Shown here one piece after another: positions 20,624-31,537 of a DNA stretch of 64,000 nucleotides (position 1 is its first letter; every line of letters starts with the position of its first letter). Source of the DNA: Phyllobacteriaceae bacterium (lineage in GTDB: Bacteria > Pseudomonadota > Alphaproteobacteria > Rhizobiales > Rhizobiaceae); NCBI GenBank assembly GCA_002708825.1, contig PAPF01000033.1:33320-97319 (forward strand), written 5' to 3'. A program made the translations under genes and the position numbers. The notes below the pieces were generated by a model. That model searched no databases, had not been told where the DNA came from, and saw only the letters and a program-made list of their open reading frames with translations.

Positions 20624-20803
20624 GATGTTCCTCCCGTCTTGCCGCGCCGGCCCGTGCCGGCAGTCAGGGCAGCGACTTGAAACGCTTGGACCCGCAGTGT
20701 CAAGCCACGCCTTGTCCCCGGCCGGATGAAAAAAGAGGGCGTGAGGCCTGTTAATTTTAAATCGATTAGATTATAGAAGGCGCAGAGTTGAGAAGCGGAC
20801 ATC

Positions 20804-22276
20804 ATGACCAGCACGATCATCCCCGTCGATCCCTTCGACTTCATCATTTTCGGCGCCACCGGCGACCTTGCGGAGCGCAAGCTGCTCCCCGCTCTCTACC
20901 AGCGCCAGCGCGACGGTCAGTTCTCCGAACCGAGCCGGATCATCGGCGCATCGCGCTCCGCGATGAGCGATGCAGCCTTCCGCGACCACGCCCGCCAGGC
21001 GCTGGAGCGTTTCGTCGGACCGGGCGAGCGCGACGAGGCGGAAATCGCCCGCTTCCTCGACCGGCTGTCCTACGTTCCGGTGGATGCCACGGGCGATGGC
21101 GGCTGGGCCGATCTTGCCGCGAAGCTGGATGCGCCGGAACGCATCCGCGCCTTTTACCTGGCTGTGGGGCCGGGCCTTTTCGGCGAGATCGCGCGGCGCA
21201 TCCACGCGCACGGCCTTGCGACCCCGCAGACACGGATCGTGGTGGAGAAACCCATCGGGCGCGACCTTGCCTCCGCACAAGCTCTCAATGACACGATCGG
21301 GGCGGCCTTCGACGAAAGCCAGATCTTCCGCATCGACCACTATCTCGGCAAGGAGACCGTGCAGAACCTGATGGTGCTGCGCTTTGCCAACGCCCTTTAC
21401 GAGCCGCTCTGGAATTCCGCCCATATCGACCATGTGCAGATCACGGTGGCCGAAAGCGTCGGCCTGGAGCAGCGCGCCGGATACTATGACAAGGCAGGCG
21501 CGTTGCGCGACATGGTGCAGAACCACCTGATGCAGCTTCTCTGCCTGGTGGCCATGGAGGCGCCGGCCTCGCTGGACGCCGATTCCATGCGGGACGAGAA
21601 ACTGAAGGTGCTGCGCTCGCTGGTGCCGCTCACCGGGCAGGACGCCATCCGCCAGACGGTGCGCGGGCAGTATCGCGCGGGCGCGTCATCCGGCGGGGCG
21701 GTCTCCGGCTATCTTGAGGAACTGGCCGACCCTTCGAGCACGACGGAGACCTTCGTCGCGCTCAAGGCGGAAATCGCCAACTGGCGCTGGGCGGGCGTGC
21801 CCTTCTACCTGCGCACCGGCAAGCGGCTGGCCTCGCGCGTCTCGGAAATCGTCGTCCAGTTCAAGCCGGTGCCGCATTCGATCTTCGAACCGGCGGCAGG
21901 TATCGTCCACGCCAACCAGCTTGTCATCCGGTTGCAGCCCGACGAGGGCGTGAAGCAGTGGATCATGATCAAGGATCCCGGTCCGGGCGGCATGCGCCTG
22001 CGCCATGTGCCGCTCGACATGAGCTTTGCGCAATCCTTCAATGTGCGCCATCCTGACGCCTATGAGCGGCTGCTGATGGACGTGTTGCGCGGCAACCAGA
22101 CACTGTTCATGCGGCGCGACGAGGTGGAAGCCGCATGGCGCTGGATCGATCCGATCCTCGCTGCCTGGGCCGACCGGTCCACCGACGTGCATGGCTACAC
22201 CGCGGGCACCTGGGGGCCGTCGGCCTCCATCGGCCTCATCGAACGGGACGGACGCACATGGCACGAGAGCATCTAG
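20804..22276 (+). CDS. zwf: Glucose-6-phosphate 1-dehydrogenase
   Basis: Oxidises glucose-6-phosphate to 6-phosphogluconolactone with NADP, the entry to the Entner-Doudoroff and oxidative pentose phosphate routes. The protein is 490 aa. The nucleotide motif GATGDLAERKLLPAL is at residues 17-31, EKP at 148-150 and the substrate motif RIDHYLGKE at 176-184. It is the first gene of zwf-pgl-edd, and its end overlaps pgl by 19 nt. Upstream, 20750-20786 is conspicuously AT-rich and probably holds the promoter. No hexR-type regulator is adjacent. Confidence 0.97.
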   Translation: MTSTIIPVDPFDFIIFGATGDLAERKLLPALYQRQRDGQFSEPSRIIGASRSAMSDAAFRDHARQALERFVGPGERDEAEIARFLDRLSYVPVDATGDGGWADLAAKLDAPERIRAFYLAVGPGLFGEIARRIHAHGLATPQTRIVVEKPIGRDLASAQALNDTIGAAFDESQIFRIDHYLGKETVQNLMVLRFANALYEPLWNSAHIDHVQITVAESVGLEQRAGYYDKAGALRDMVQNHLMQLLCLVAMEAPASLDADSMRDEKLKVLRSLVPLTGQDAIRQTVRGQYRAGASSGGAVSGYLEELADPSSTTETFVALKAEIANWRWAGVPFYLRTGKRLASRVSEIVVQFKPVPHSIFEPAAGIVHANQLVIRLQPDEGVKQWIMIKDPGPGGMRLRHVPLDMSFAQSFNVRHPDAYERLLMDVLRGNQTLFMRRDEVEAAWRWIDPILAAWADRSTDVHGYTAGTWGPSASIGLIERDGRTWHESI

Positions 22277-23007
22277 CGGAAACACCCGTACCGGCCGGCA
22301 AGAGCTGGCATGAATTCGCAGGGCCGGATGCGCTCGCGCGCACGCTGGCGCGCCGCGTCGCGGGCATGCTGTCGCTCGCCGTGGAGCAGAAGGGCCATGC
22401 CGTGCTGGCCGTTTCGGGCGGCACGACGCCCGGCCGGTTCTTCGACTGCCTCGCGGAGGAACCGATCGCCTGGAACAAGGTCACGGTCACGCTGGTGGAC
22501 GAGCGCTTCGTGCCGATGTCGTCGAACCGTTCCAACGCCCGCCTGGTCACCATGCGGCTGTTGCAGAAGGCGGCAGCACGGGCTTCCTTCGAAGGCCTGT
22601 ACGAGCGCGCCGCAACGGCGGACGACGCGGCAGAGGCAGCGGCTGACCGCCTGACGCGCCTCATCCCCCCGCCCTTCGACGTGGCGATCCTGGGCATGGG
22701 GCTGGACGGGCATACCGCCTCCTTCTTTCCCGATGCCGCGGAACTGAAGGACCTGCTCGACCCCGATGCCCAGCCCCACGTGAGGGCTGTCCATTCGGCA
22801 AGCGCGGGAGAGGACCGGCTGACCTGGAACCTTGCCGCCCTCGCCTCGGCCTCGCTTCTCGTCCTGCACATCGAAGGGCTCGAGAAGAAGGACGTTGCGC
22901 TCAAGGCGACCGAACCGGGACATGAGACCGGGCTTCCGGTCGCCGCCCTTTTCGAACACGCGAAAACACCCGTGCAGATCTACTGGTCGCCGGGCGGAAA
23001 GGCCTGA
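22258..23007 (+). CDS. pgl: 6-phosphogluconolactonase
   Basis: Hydrolyses 6-phosphogluconolactone to 6-phosphogluconate. The protein is 249 aa, of the SOL/DevB type. Visible signatures are [33 protein letters not shown] and [15 protein letters not shown]. The ATG at 22258 lies inside the 3' end of zwf (19-nt overlap), which suggests coupled translation. The frame is open further upstream but antisense-like and unconserved. It is followed after 4 nt by edd. Confidence 0.95.
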   Translation: MAREHLAETPVPAGKSWHEFAGPDALARTLARRVAGMLSLAVEQKGHAVLAVSGGTTPGRFFDCLAEEPIAWNKVTVTLVDERFVPMSSNRSNARLVTMRLLQKAAARASFEGLYERAATADDAAEAAADRLTRLIPPPFDVAILGMGLDGHTASFFPDAAELKDLLDPDAQPHVRAVHSASAGEDRLTWNLAALASASLLVLHIEGLEKKDVALKATEPGHETGLPVAALFEHAKTPVQIYWSPGGKA

Positions 23008-23011
23008 AACC

Positions 23012-24826
23012 ATGACTGCCGCGCAGACCATCCGCACCGTTACCGAGCGCATCCGCGAGCGCTCCAGGCCGGCCCGCGAAGCCTATCTGGCCCGCGTCGA
23101 CGCGGCGGCCGCGCGTGGCGTGCACCGGACGCAACTGGGCTGCGCCAACCTGGCGCACGGATTTGCCGCCTGCAACGCGGCCGACAAGGCGGCGCTTGCC
23201 GGCGACGCGGTTCCCAATCTCGGCATCATCACCGCCTATAACGACATGCTCTCGGCCCACCAGCCGCTGGAGCACTATCCGGCGCTGATCCGCGCGGCGG
23301 CGCGCGAAGCGGGGGGCGTGGCGCAGGTGGCCGGCGGCGTTCCGGCCATGTGCGACGGCGTGACCCAGGGCCAGCCGGGGATGGAACTGTCGCTGTTCTC
23401 GCGCGACGTCATCGCCATGGCGGCGGCCATCGGCCTGTCGCACAACATGTTCGACGCCGCCGTCTTCCTCGGCGTGTGCGACAAGATCGTGCCCGGCCTG
23501 ACCATCGCGGCGCTGACATTCGGCCATCTGCCGGCCATCTTCATCCCGGCCGGGCCGATGACATCGGGCCTGCCCAATGACGAGAAGGCACGGGTGCGCC
23601 AGCTTCATGCCGAAGGCAAGGTGGGACGGGCGGAACTGCTGGAAGCGGAATCGAATTCCTATCACGGGCCGGGCACCTGCACCTTCTACGGCACCGCCAA
23701 TTCCAACCAGATGCTGATGGAAATCATGGGCCTTCACACGCCGGGCTCCTCCTTCATCAATCCGGGCACACCGCTGCGCGATGCGCTGACCAGGGAAGCC
23801 GCGAAAAGGGCGCTCGCCATCACCCGGTTCGGCAACGAATTCATGCCCGTGGGCCGCATGATCGACGAGCGATCCATCGTCAACGGGGTGGTCGGACTGA
23901 ACGCGACGGGCGGATCGACCAACCACACCATCCACCTGATCGCCATGGCGGCTGCGGCCGGCATCCGCCTGACCTGGCAGGACATTTCCGACATTTCCGA
24001 CGTCACGCCGCTGATTGCGCGGGTCTATCCCAACGGCCTGGCGGACGTGAACCATTTCCATGCCGCGGGCGGAATGGGCGTTCTCATCGGCCAGCTTCTC
24101 TCCGCAGGGCTTCTGCACGAGGATGTGCGCACGGTCTGGGGAGAAGGTCTGGATGCCTACGTGATCGAACCCCGGCTGGGGAAGGACGGGACCGTGGTGC
24201 GCGAGCGCGCACCGCAAGCGGCTCACGATCCCAAGGTCCTGTCGACCGTTGCCCAGCCGTTTCAGCCGACCGGCGGCCTCTGCCTCCTGAAGGGCAATCT
24301 CGGCCAGGCAATCATCAAGGTTTCCGCCGTCAAGCCGGAGCGTCACGCCGTTACGGCGCCGGCCATCGTCTTCGAGGACCAGGAAGCGCTGCAGGCGGCT
24401 TTCAAGGCCGGGGAACTGAACCGCGATTTCGTGGCGGTGGTGCGCTACCAGGGGCCGAAAGCCAACGGCATGCCGGAACTGCACAAGCTGACGCCGCCGC
24501 TGGGGGTGCTGCAGGACCGGGGCTTCAAGGTAGCGCTGGTAACGGACGGACGCATGTCGGGGGCCTCCGGCAAGGTGCCGGCAGCCATCCATGTGACGCC
24601 CGAGGCGCTGGACGGCGGCATGATCGGGCGCATCCGCGACGGCGACCTGATCACGCTGGACGCGCAGGCCGGCAGGCTCGACGTTCATGTGCCGGCGGCG
24701 GAACTGGCGGCGCGCGCGGTCGCGGCGCCGGACCTTTCCGCCAACGGCCACGGCACGGGCCGGGAGCTGTTCGCCAATTTCCGCCGTGTGGCAGGAGGGG
24801 CGGACGAAGGCGCCGCCGTTTTCTGA
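23012..24826 (+). CDS. edd: Phosphogluconate dehydratase (Entner-Doudoroff)
   Basis: Dehydrates 6-phosphogluconate to 2-keto-3-deoxy-6-phosphogluconate. At 604 aa it matches the family length. It belongs to the IlvD/Edd [4Fe-4S] dehydratases: [34 protein letters not shown] and [18 protein letters not shown] contain the conserved cysteines, and [19 protein letters not shown] is the C-terminal signature. It is third in zwf-pgl-edd and followed by a clear hairpin terminator. The aldolase gene eda is not in the window, so KDPG cleavage must be encoded elsewhere. Confidence 0.97.
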   Translation: MTAAQTIRTVTERIRERSRPAREAYLARVDAAAARGVHRTQLGCANLAHGFAACNAADKAALAGDAVPNLGIITAYNDMLSAHQPLEHYPALIRAAAREAGGVAQVAGGVPAMCDGVTQGQPGMELSLFSRDVIAMAAAIGLSHNMFDAAVFLGVCDKIVPGLTIAALTFGHLPAIFIPAGPMTSGLPNDEKARVRQLHAEGKVGRAELLEAESNSYHGPGTCTFYGTANSNQMLMEIMGLHTPGSSFINPGTPLRDALTREAAKRALAITRFGNEFMPVGRMIDERSIVNGVVGLNATGGSTNHTIHLIAMAAAAGIRLTWQDISDISDVTPLIARVYPNGLADVNHFHAAGGMGVLIGQLLSAGLLHEDVRTVWGEGLDAYVIEPRLGKDGTVVRERAPQAAHDPKVLSTVAQPFQPTGGLCLLKGNLGQAIIKVSAVKPERHAVTAPAIVFEDQEALQAAFKAGELNRDFVAVVRYQGPKANGMPELHKLTPPLGVLQDRGFKVALVTDGRMSGASGKVPAAIHVTPEALDGGMIGRIRDGDLITLDAQAGRLDVHVPAAELAARAVAAPDLSANGHGTGRELFANFRRVAGGADEGAAVF

Positions 24827-24833
24827 CGGACGA

Positions 24834-24860
24834 AGCCGGGTGGCACGCACCCGGTTTACC
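24834..24860 (+). terminator. Terminator of the zwf-pgl-edd operon
   Basis: CCGGGTG (24836-24842) pairs with CACCCGG (24848-24854) across a 5-nt GCACG loop. The stem can be extended by G-T and A-T pairs and is followed by TTTACCCTT. It lies 10 nt after the edd stop. Confidence 0.7.
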
Positions 24861-25021
24861 CTTCATTAGCCCGTGCCCGTTAACGTTCGGATCGGACGGT
24901 CGCGCCTGTTTGCGGCGCATGATGCTCCGGCGGCCGCCCGCTGCTTGTCTCAAGCATGTTTTCCATCATGAACCGCCCTCGCTGACCTTTCCAAGGGCGC
25001 GACGGCCGTGGAGACCGCACA

Positions 25022-25633
25022 ATGGCTGGCAAGAAGCCCGCAAAGCCGGAAAAGGACAAAAAAGCCGCCGGCAAAGGCGATGGCGCAGGCGGCGGCGGAA
25101 TCATGACGCTGGTCCCGAAGGTCATGGGCGCCCTGTCGGTCGTTTCCGGCGCGGTTCTGCTGGCAGGACTCTACGACGTCGGTCATCTCGGTCTCGTGCA
25201 CTTGCTCGAAGGCATCGCCATCGTGCTGGTGCCGGTCTACCTTGTCGGCGCGCTGGCCGCGATCTTCATGGGCGGCAAGGCGGCTGCGGCCATGCCGGGT
25301 GCCGAAGGCACGGAAGGCGGGATGGCCGAGCAGTTGCACGAGTTGCAGACCAAGGTAAACGCGCGCCTGACCTCATTCCAGAGCACGCTGGACGCCATGA
25401 CCGGCCAGGACTACGAGAAGATCCTCGCGGAAAACAAGGAATTGCGGGCGCAACTGGACGCCATCCGTGCCGCCGAGAAAGAGCAGATCGACCAGCAGGT
25501 CGAATTGCTGCGCGCCAAGAACGCGGAACTGGAGGAACAGATCCGCAAATGGGCGATCCAGTCCGTCGAGAACGCCATCAACGGCAGTGGCGACGACGGC
25601 AGCAACGGCGATTCGGTGAACGTCGCCGCCTGA
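25022..25633 (+). CDS. Membrane-anchored coiled-coil protein of unknown function
   Basis: A 203-aa protein. A Lys/Ala-rich cytoplasmic lead (residues 1-22) is followed by two hydrophobic helices (about 30-50 and 58-83). A long charged helical region (about 100-185) shows heptad-like Leu/Ile spacing, as in YEKILAENKELRAQLDAIRAAE and KNAELEEQIRKWA. The C-terminus is Gly/Asp/Ser-rich. No family is recognised. It looks like a scaffold protein tethered to the inner membrane. Its 3' end lies 9 nt from the convergent folD stop. The 195-nt upstream gap contains the edd terminator and presumably its promoter. Confidence 0.7.
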   Translation: MAGKKPAKPEKDKKAAGKGDGAGGGGIMTLVPKVMGALSVVSGAVLLAGLYDVGHLGLVHLLEGIAIVLVPVYLVGALAAIFMGGKAAAAMPGAEGTEGGMAEQLHELQTKVNARLTSFQSTLDAMTGQDYEKILAENKELRAQLDAIRAAEKEQIDQQVELLRAKNAELEEQIRKWAIQSVENAINGSGDDGSNGDSVNVAA

Positions 25634-25642
25634 CGGGCGGGT

Positions 25643-26542
25643 TCAGAAACGGGGCGTCTCGACGCCAGCCTTGCGGCACGCGGAAACGAGCGTGTTGGCC
25701 ATCAGCATGGAAATCGTCATCGGGCCGACGCCCCCCGGAACGGGCGTGATGGCGCCGGCGGCGGCCTTCGCCTCCTCATAGGCGACATCGCCGACGAGGC
25801 GGGTCTTGCCCTCGCCCTTTTCCGGCGCCGCGATGCGGTTGATCCCGACGTCGATGACGGTGGCACCCGGCTTGACCCAGTCTCCCCGTATCATTTCCGG
25901 CCGGCCCACCGCGGCGACAAGAATGTCGGCGGTACGGCAAAGTGCGGCCAGGTCGCGCGTGCGGCTATGGGCAATCGTGACGGTACAATTGGCAGCCAGG
26001 AGGAGATGGGCCATCGGCTTGCCCACGATGTTGGAACGGCCGACGACAACGGCATTCAAGCCGGACAGGTCGGTTCCGCGCACCCGTTCGATCAGGATCA
26101 TCGAACCGGCGGGCGTGCAAGGCACGAAGGCCTGGTCCATTTCGCCCGTGGCCAGCCGTCCGACATTGATGAAGTGGAAACCGTCAACGTCCTTGTCGGG
26201 ATCGATGGCCTGGATGACCTTGCCGGCGTCGATGTGGCCGGGCAGCGGCAATTGGACCAGGATGCCATGGATCGCCGGATCGGCGTTGAGGTCGGCGATC
26301 AGCGCCAGCAGGTCCGCTTCAGGCGTGTCTTCCGGCAGGTCGTGCTGGACCGAATGGAAACCGCATTCCCTGGCGCGTTTCGATTTCGAGGCGACATAGA
26401 CCTGCGAGGCAGGGTCCTCGCCGACGATGACGACGGCAAGACCGGGCGTGACGCCCGTGGTCTCAACCAGATGCGCGGTTTGCGCCTTCACCTTCGCCGC
26501 GACATCCGCCGCGATTGCCTTGCCGTCGATTATCGTCGCCAT
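25643..26542 (-). CDS. folD: Bifunctional methylenetetrahydrofolate dehydrogenase/cyclohydrolase
   Basis: Interconverts 5,10-methylene-THF and 10-formyl-THF for one-carbon metabolism in the cytoplasm. The protein is 299 aa. Signatures are [24 protein letters not shown] with the catalytic lysine region, [30 protein letters not shown] for NADP binding and GGVGPMT near the C-terminus. The ATG at 26542 gives the canonical [11 protein letters not shown] opening; the open frame further upstream is unrelated. It is not in an operon with the glycine cleavage genes here, although the products share folate intermediates. Confidence 0.97.
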   Translation of the reverse strand: MATIIDGKAIAADVAAKVKAQTAHLVETTGVTPGLAVVIVGEDPASQVYVASKSKRARECGFHSVQHDLPEDTPEADLLALIADLNADPAIHGILVQLPLPGHIDAGKVIQAIDPDKDVDGFHFINVGRLATGEMDQAFVPCTPAGSMILIERVRGTDLSGLNAVVVGRSNIVGKPMAHLLLAANCTVTIAHSRTRDLAALCRTADILVAAVGRPEMIRGDWVKPGATVIDVGINRIAAPEKGEGKTRLVGDVAYEEAKAAAGAITPVPGGVGPMTISMLMANTLVSACRKAGVETPRF

Positions 26543-26687
26543 CCGTGCCGGTCCTTGCCTGTGTCCGGGGGGGTGCCGAAGCGCCCGCGCCGTTCGCTGA
26601 AATACCATTGCGACTGGCCGGTTAGCATGTATGGAGGGCTGTTTCATCTCCCGAATGCGACACGCGCATGCCGTTTCGGTGAGAATG

Positions 26688-29123
26688 TCAGGACGCGCGG
26701 CGGCGCCCGGCCGAAGCGCGATCAACGCGGTCGCGCAAGCTGCGCAGGGCTGAACGCAAGGCACGCACTTCCGCGTCCACCGCCGGATCGTCGCCCGCGT
26801 GCTGCGGGCCCGTGTTGGACATGGCGGATGACTGGGGAACCGGCTGCGGCACGGGCTGGACGGGTGGCACAACGGGCGGGGCCCATTGGGTGGGCCAGGG
26901 CCAGTAGCCGGCTGTCGGCACCGGAGCGGCGGCGGGCGCCATCCAGGGATGCGGCGCGCTTGCCCAGAAACCCGGCGGTACCGGTGCAGGCATGACCGGG
27001 ACCGGGCCATGGCGCGGATCCGGCAGCCCACCCTGCGCCGGCGCGAGGTGCGATCCGGGAACCGGCGGGTAGGCAAACGGCGGCTGCTGCGGCCAATGCG
27101 GTGGCTGCTGCGGCCAATGCGGCTGCATCGCGCCGGGCTGCCAGTGAAAGCCTTCTCCGGCATGGGCCTGGGGCGGGAATGACACTTCGGGCGTGCCCAT
27201 GGACCGTCCGGGTTCCGATCTCATCGCCGCCGCGCCGGCCGCGGCGCCGGCATGGTGCATGGACCGGCCGGCGGGCGCCTCCGCTTCTTCCCTGCGCCGC
27301 TTGCCCCGGCGGCCTGCCGGCGGCAGGGGCGCGCGTGGCGGCGTGGGTTCTGCCGGCACCGGGGCACGCTCTGTCTCCTGCCGGGCCACCGGACCAAAGG
27401 CAGCGGCCATTGCATTGCGTCCGCCCAGCACGGCAAAGACACCACGCAGCGCACCGATGACGACCCCTGCGGCGAAACCGAGAACGGTGAAGAGGATCGC
27501 GATCATCGACCGGGAGGGCCCCGTCGGCAGAAGCGCGGGCGTTGCGGGCGAGATCAGCGACACGTTGGCGGTGTTGAAACCCTTCTGCTCGGCCACGTCG
27601 CGGGCGCGCAGGAGATAATTCTCGTAGACGGCGCGCTGGGCGGCAGCCTCACGTTCTAGCTCACGCAGTTCGATGAGGCGGTCCGACACCTCTGCCTGAC
27701 GGGCCTTGGCCTGGGCCAGGCGCGCGCTCAACTGCTGCTCCTGCTCCACGGCGCGCTTCAGGTCCACCTGGATGGACGACACGATACGGCGCAATTCGGC
27801 GGCGATCTGGCGCCTGGCACCGGCAAGCTGCGCCTCGACCGCCTGGCGCTCGGGATGGCGCGGCCCCAGCCGCACGGCAAGCGCGTCGGCCTGCTGGGCA
27901 AGCCGCGCATATTGCGAACGCAATTCGGCCAGAACAGCGGAATTGACATATTCCGGAAGGGAGGCGCTGACGGCCGCGTCCGGGTCGACATCGCGGGCGC
28001 TGCTGGCGCGGGCCTGCAACTCGATGGTCTTCGCGCGGGCGACCGACAACTGGTCATTCAGCTTGACGATCTGGTCGTCGGTGATCAACCGGCCCTGCGC
28101 ATCGACGAGATCGTTGGCGGCCTTGAATTCCTCCACCGCCTTCTCGCCGTCGAGCACGCCCTGGCGCAACTCGGCCAGGCGCGAGGTGATCTCGGTCTCG
28201 GCGCGGCCGGCCGTGTCGGACTGGATGCTGCCCGCCACCTGACGGAACACCTCGATAACCGTGTTTGCGATGCGGGCGGATTTCTCCGGATCCTTCGTGC
28301 GGGCGCTGACATAGATCACGAATGTCTTGTCGCCGCGCGAAATGTCGAGGCTCTCGGCCAGGTTCTCCACCGCGAGCGCCCGGGCGCGGGCGTCGTCGGG
28401 GCCACCACTGCCGCCGCGCAACAGCGACTTGAAATCGGATACCAGGCCGCGAAGCGAAAACCCGCCACCCTGCCCGTTGAATTCGCTGTCGTCAGCCAGG
28501 TCCAGCGCGGTGACGACATCGCCAAGCACCTTGCCCGAATACATGACGCGGACCTGGTTCTCGATGATGGCCAGCGTCGCGTCGGACGGCAGGCCGCCGG
28601 CGGTCAGGTCGCGCTCGCCGATCTTGATGTCGCGCGGATCGACGATGACCTCGGCGGTGGAAATGTAATGCTTCGGTGTGCCCAGCGCGACCAGGACACC
28701 CAGAACGGCTCCGGCCAGTGTTGTCGCGACAACGATCCTTCCTGATCGCAAGACGCCGCCGACAACGGCCATCGGGTCGACCAGCGGCTGCCAGGGTTCC
28801 TGGCGACCTGCCCCTTGCGCATCATCGCGCTGCGGTGGCGGCGTTCCGGAGCCGTCGCGGGGCTGCAGGGCGCGCGAAAGCTTGTCGTGATCGCGCGCGG
28901 ACAGGGAAAAGCCGCGCCGGCGTGGCGCACCAGCGGATGGCGCAGTTGCGTCGAAACCTTCCGCCGGTGATCTGTCCGCCATATCGCCGGAACGCAACGA
29001 GAGAAGGCTTTCATGCCGTTCCGGGCGCGCGCCGCGCCTGTCCGGCTCACGCGACGCATCCGCCTCGCGTCGCGACAGCAGCGAGCGGCTTCTGGCGGTA
29101 TCGTTGACGTCGCGACGGCTCAT
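26688..29123 (-). CDS. Wzz/GumC (ExoP-like) polysaccharide co-polymerase with long Pro/Trp-rich tail
   Basis: An 811-aa inner-membrane protein that should control export or chain length of a surface polysaccharide. The N-terminal 120 residues are polar and Arg-rich. Membrane helix 1 is at about 128-148, followed by the Wzz motif [20 protein letters not shown] long periplasmic coiled coil (about 300-500) follows, then helix 2 near 525-546 after the proline-containing LLPTGPSRS. GumC/ExoP proteins often continue into a tyrosine-kinase domain. Here no Walker motif is visible; instead about 230 residues are Pro/Trp/Gln-rich, with a tandem PHWPQQP repeat, and end in a basic helix. It is divergent from the Wzx-like gene. 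Confidence 0.85.
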   Translation of the reverse strand: MSRRDVNDTARSRSLLSRREADASREPDRRGARPERHESLLSLRSGDMADRSPAEGFDATAPSAGAPRRRGFSLSARDHDKLSRALQPRDGSGTPPPQRDDAQGAGRQEPWQPLVDPMAVVGGVLRSGRIVVATTLAGAVLGVLVALGTPKHYISTAEVIVDPRDIKIGERDLTAGGLPSDATLAIIENQVRVMYSGKVLGDVVTALDLADDSEFNGQGGGFSLRGLVSDFKSLLRGGSGGPDDARARALAVENLAESLDISRGDKTFVIYVSARTKDPEKSARIANTVIEVFRQVAGSIQSDTAGRAETEITSRLAELRQGVLDGEKAVEEFKAANDLVDAQGRLITDDQIVKLNDQLSVARAKTIELQARASSARDVDPDAAVSASLPEYVNSAVLAELRSQYARLAQQADALAVRLGPRHPERQAVEAQLAGARRQIAAELRRIVSSIQVDLKRAVEQEQQLSARLAQAKARQAEVSDRLIELRELEREAAAQRAVYENYLLRARDVAEQKGFNTANVSLISPATPALLPTGPSRSMIAILFTVLGFAAGVVIGALRGVFAVLGGRNAMAAAFGPVARQETERAPVPAEPTPPRAPLPPAGRRGKRRREEAEAPAGRSMHHAGAAAGAAAMRSEPGRSMGTPEVSFPPQAHAGEGFHWQPGAMQPHWPQQPPHWPQQPPFAYPPVPGSHLAPAQGGLPDPRHGPVPVMPAPVPPGFWASAPHPWMAPAAAPVPTAGYWPWPTQWAPPVVPPVQPVPQPVPQSSAMSNTGPQHAGDDPAVDAEVRALRSALRSLRDRVDRASAGRRRAS

Positions 29124-29299
29124 GGTGTCCCGGCTTGATCCGTTTCGCGGAAGGCGAAAGCGTTAACCCAAGCTAAACAGGCACGGGTAACAAAAGGTTA
29201 ACGGGCCGAAAAAGGACGCGGCATCCCAAGACCTCTATTTTTCCTGATTTAGTAAAACAAAACAGTCATCCGCACACGCAGCCTTAATCTTTGAAATGT

Positions 29300-30625
29300 A
29301 TGAATTTCCGCATGAGCAACGCCGTCGATCCGATCCGGAATGCAACGCGCCGGCGAATGCCGGATGCGGTTGCGCGTCTCCTTCCGGGCAACTGGCGCGC
29401 GCTTGTGGGCGACTACATGGCGGCCATCAGCGGATCGCTGGGACGGCTGGTCTTCTCGCTCGCCTATTTCGTGATTCTCGCCAACACGCTGACCATCGCC
29501 GATTTCGGGCTCTTCGCCACGGCCTCGGCAACCGGCGTCGTGCTGTCGCGCATCGTCGCCTTCGGGTTTTCCTCACCGCTCTACAGGGCGGCGACCATGC
29601 GGCCGCGCCTGATCGGGTTGTATGCGGGCGGCTACCTGGCGATGATGCTGGTTTCCCTGCCCGTGCTGGCCGCCGCGGCGCTGCTTGCGCACGGGCTCGT
29701 CTTTGCCGGGGAAATGGCGCTGGCAACCTTCCTCATCATCATCGTGACCGAAGCGCTGATCTGGCGCAGCGCCGAAATCGTCGTCATCGTCAACAACGGC
29801 ATGGGCCTGTTCGGCCGGGCCGCGGCGCTGGTGATCGCCAGCACGGCCCTTCGTGCGCTGGCCGCGCTGAGCTTCTGGTTCACGGGTGCGGGCAACAGCG
29901 TCGACTCATGGGCGCCGTGGTATGCGGCCGCGAACCTGACCGTGCTCGCGATCGCACTTGCCTGGTTCTTCCCGCGCTACAGGATCCGTTTCCACACCGG
30001 CATCATCCGCCGGCGGATGGCCGATTCCCTTTCCGTCGCGGGCGCGGAAATCCTGTTCTACCTGCAGATGGAACTGGACAAGCTGCTGGTCCTGGGGATC
30101 GGCGGGCCGAAGCTGGCAGGTCTCTATGCCATCATCATGCGGTTGGTCGACCTGACGGCGATCCCGATGCGCACCTTCAACATGATGCTCGTGCAGGCCA
30201 TCATGCGGCGCGGCGGGGAAATCGGCAGCCGGATACGGCGGATCGGGTTCGAGGCCGGCATCTTCGCGATATCGACGGCCGGCATGGCCTTCATTGCACT
30301 GCTGCTGGCATGGCGGCCCGGACTGATGGGCGCCAACGTGGCCGAGGCCGCGCCCATCCTGCTGCTGGCCCTGCTGATTCCGGGTTTCCGGAACCTGACC
30401 GAGTATCACGCCGAACTGCTCTATGCGCGCGGCCAGTCCTTCCGCCGGGCGGTCAACCTTGCCGCTCTCGCCGTACTGAAGGCCGGATTGCTGACGCTCT
30501 TGCTGGCAGGCAGCGGCTCCCAGGCCGCCATCATCGGCAGCCTGACCTGGGCTTTCGCGGGCCTTTACCTCGCGTCTGCCCTGCTGACCTACCCGGCGCT
30601 GCGCCAGCCCGCCCGCCCGCTGTGA
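29300..30625 (+). CDS. Wzx-like polysaccharide flippase (MOP superfamily)
   Basis: A polytopic inner-membrane protein of about 441 aa with 11-14 hydrophobic segments. Its layout is that of lipopolysaccharide/exopolysaccharide flippases, which move undecaprenyl-linked repeat units to the periplasm. Typical phrases include SLGRLVFSLAYFVILANTLTIADFGLFATASA near the N-terminus and GAEILFYLQMELDKLLVLGI in the middle. The start is uncertain: TTG 29291, ATG 29300 and ATG 29312 are all in frame, and no clear ribosome site was found. The gene is divergent from the Wzz-like gene and ends 12 nt before the convergent DUF6492-like gene. Confidence 0.8.
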   Translation: MNFRMSNAVDPIRNATRRRMPDAVARLLPGNWRALVGDYMAAISGSLGRLVFSLAYFVILANTLTIADFGLFATASATGVVLSRIVAFGFSSPLYRAATMRPRLIGLYAGGYLAMMLVSLPVLAAAALLAHGLVFAGEMALATFLIIIVTEALIWRSAEIVVIVNNGMGLFGRAAALVIASTALRALAALSFWFTGAGNSVDSWAPWYAAANLTVLAIALAWFFPRYRIRFHTGIIRRRMADSLSVAGAEILFYLQMELDKLLVLGIGGPKLAGLYAIIMRLVDLTAIPMRTFNMMLVQAIMRRGGEIGSRIRRIGFEAGIFAISTAGMAFIALLLAWRPGLMGANVAEAAPILLLALLIPGFRNLTEYHAELLYARGQSFRRAVNLAALAVLKAGLLTLLLAGSGSQAAIIGSLTWAFAGLYLASALLTYPALRQPARPL

Positions 30626-30637
30626 AGCCTTTGGATG

Positions 30638-31537
30638 TTACGCTGCGGCGAGAACGGCCGAGCGGATATCACCGACATCGGCGCCGGTAAACGACTGGAG
30701 GCCGACGGCCACCTGGCCGGGCGCGAGACCACCGATGAAATCGCGGATGCCGGCCCCGTCGAGAGCCGGTCCGGTCCAGTAGATGCGGCACAGTTCATGG
30801 CTGTCGTGGAAGTGGCCCTCCCCTTGCAGCACGGCATCGGCATGAATCCCGTAAAGCATGCATTCGGAAAAGCGGCGATTGCGCGCGACCGCTTCGATCC
30901 AGTGCCGTCCGCCGGCCTCGGAAAGGCGTTTCATCATGGCGCGCGTGGCATCGGCGCGCCAGGCGATCAGCGTTGCGATGTAGTCGTGGGCGGGCGGGAA
31001 GGCGTTGCCAAGACCGAGCGATGCTGCGGCATTGCGCGCCCATTCACGTTGCGTTTCATGACCGGGCTCGGCCAGGCGGCCGTCGCGGCGGAACAGGCGC
31101 AGCCGGTCTCCCCGCCACAGGCTCTCGCAATCGAAGGCACGGAGAAAGGCCGTATCGGAATCGCAGAAGAAAAGCGCTTCCTCATCGACATGGCCGGCGA
31201 TGGCGATGCGGCGCAATTGCTGGACGTGCCAGCCTCGCAGCGGCGGAACACGGGCCGAGAGCCAGATGCGCCGGCGAAACCCGGACAGCGGGTCCGGCAT
31301 GTCATGCAGCCAGGACGGCAGGATGTCCCCCTCGCCGACGACCTCGCGGCGCGGCCCCTCCAGTTGGCGGAACAGGGCGACATCGGGACCGGAGACGAGA
31401 AGCAGGTGCCGGGTGGCGCCCGTCACGTGACGGTCCACGGTTTCGCAAAGCAGGCGGCAGCGCTCGAAATCCGCGGCATAGCTGGCGGTGACAAGAACCG
31501 TGCGCCGCGTCTGCGCGGCCTTCGCCTCAGCGGCCAT
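30638..31537 (-). CDS. DUF6492-like putative glycosyltransferase
   Basis: A 299-aa soluble protein. The N-terminus (RTVLVTASYAADFERCRLLCETV) and the acidic motif FFCDSDTAFLR resemble the nucleotide-sugar-binding strand and DXD motif of GT-A glycosyltransferases. I recall the DUF6492 family in rhizobial polysaccharide loci with this pattern. The C-terminal part has ECMLYGIHAD and SHELCRIYW. The ATG at 31537 overlaps the end of the WecG-like gene by 11 nt, so it belongs to the same minus-strand operon and probably builds the same glycan. No acceptor or donor can be inferred. Confidence 0.65.
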   Translation of the reverse strand: MAAEAKAAQTRRTVLVTASYAADFERCRLLCETVDRHVTGATRHLLLVSGPDVALFRQLEGPRREVVGEGDILPSWLHDMPDPLSGFRRRIWLSARVPPLRGWHVQQLRRIAIAGHVDEEALFFCDSDTAFLRAFDCESLWRGDRLRLFRRDGRLAEPGHETQREWARNAAASLGLGNAFPPAHDYIATLIAWRADATRAMMKRLSEAGGRHWIEAVARNRRFSECMLYGIHADAVLQGEGHFHDSHELCRIYWTGPALDGAGIRDFIGGLAPGQVAVGLQSFTGADVGDIRSAVLAAA

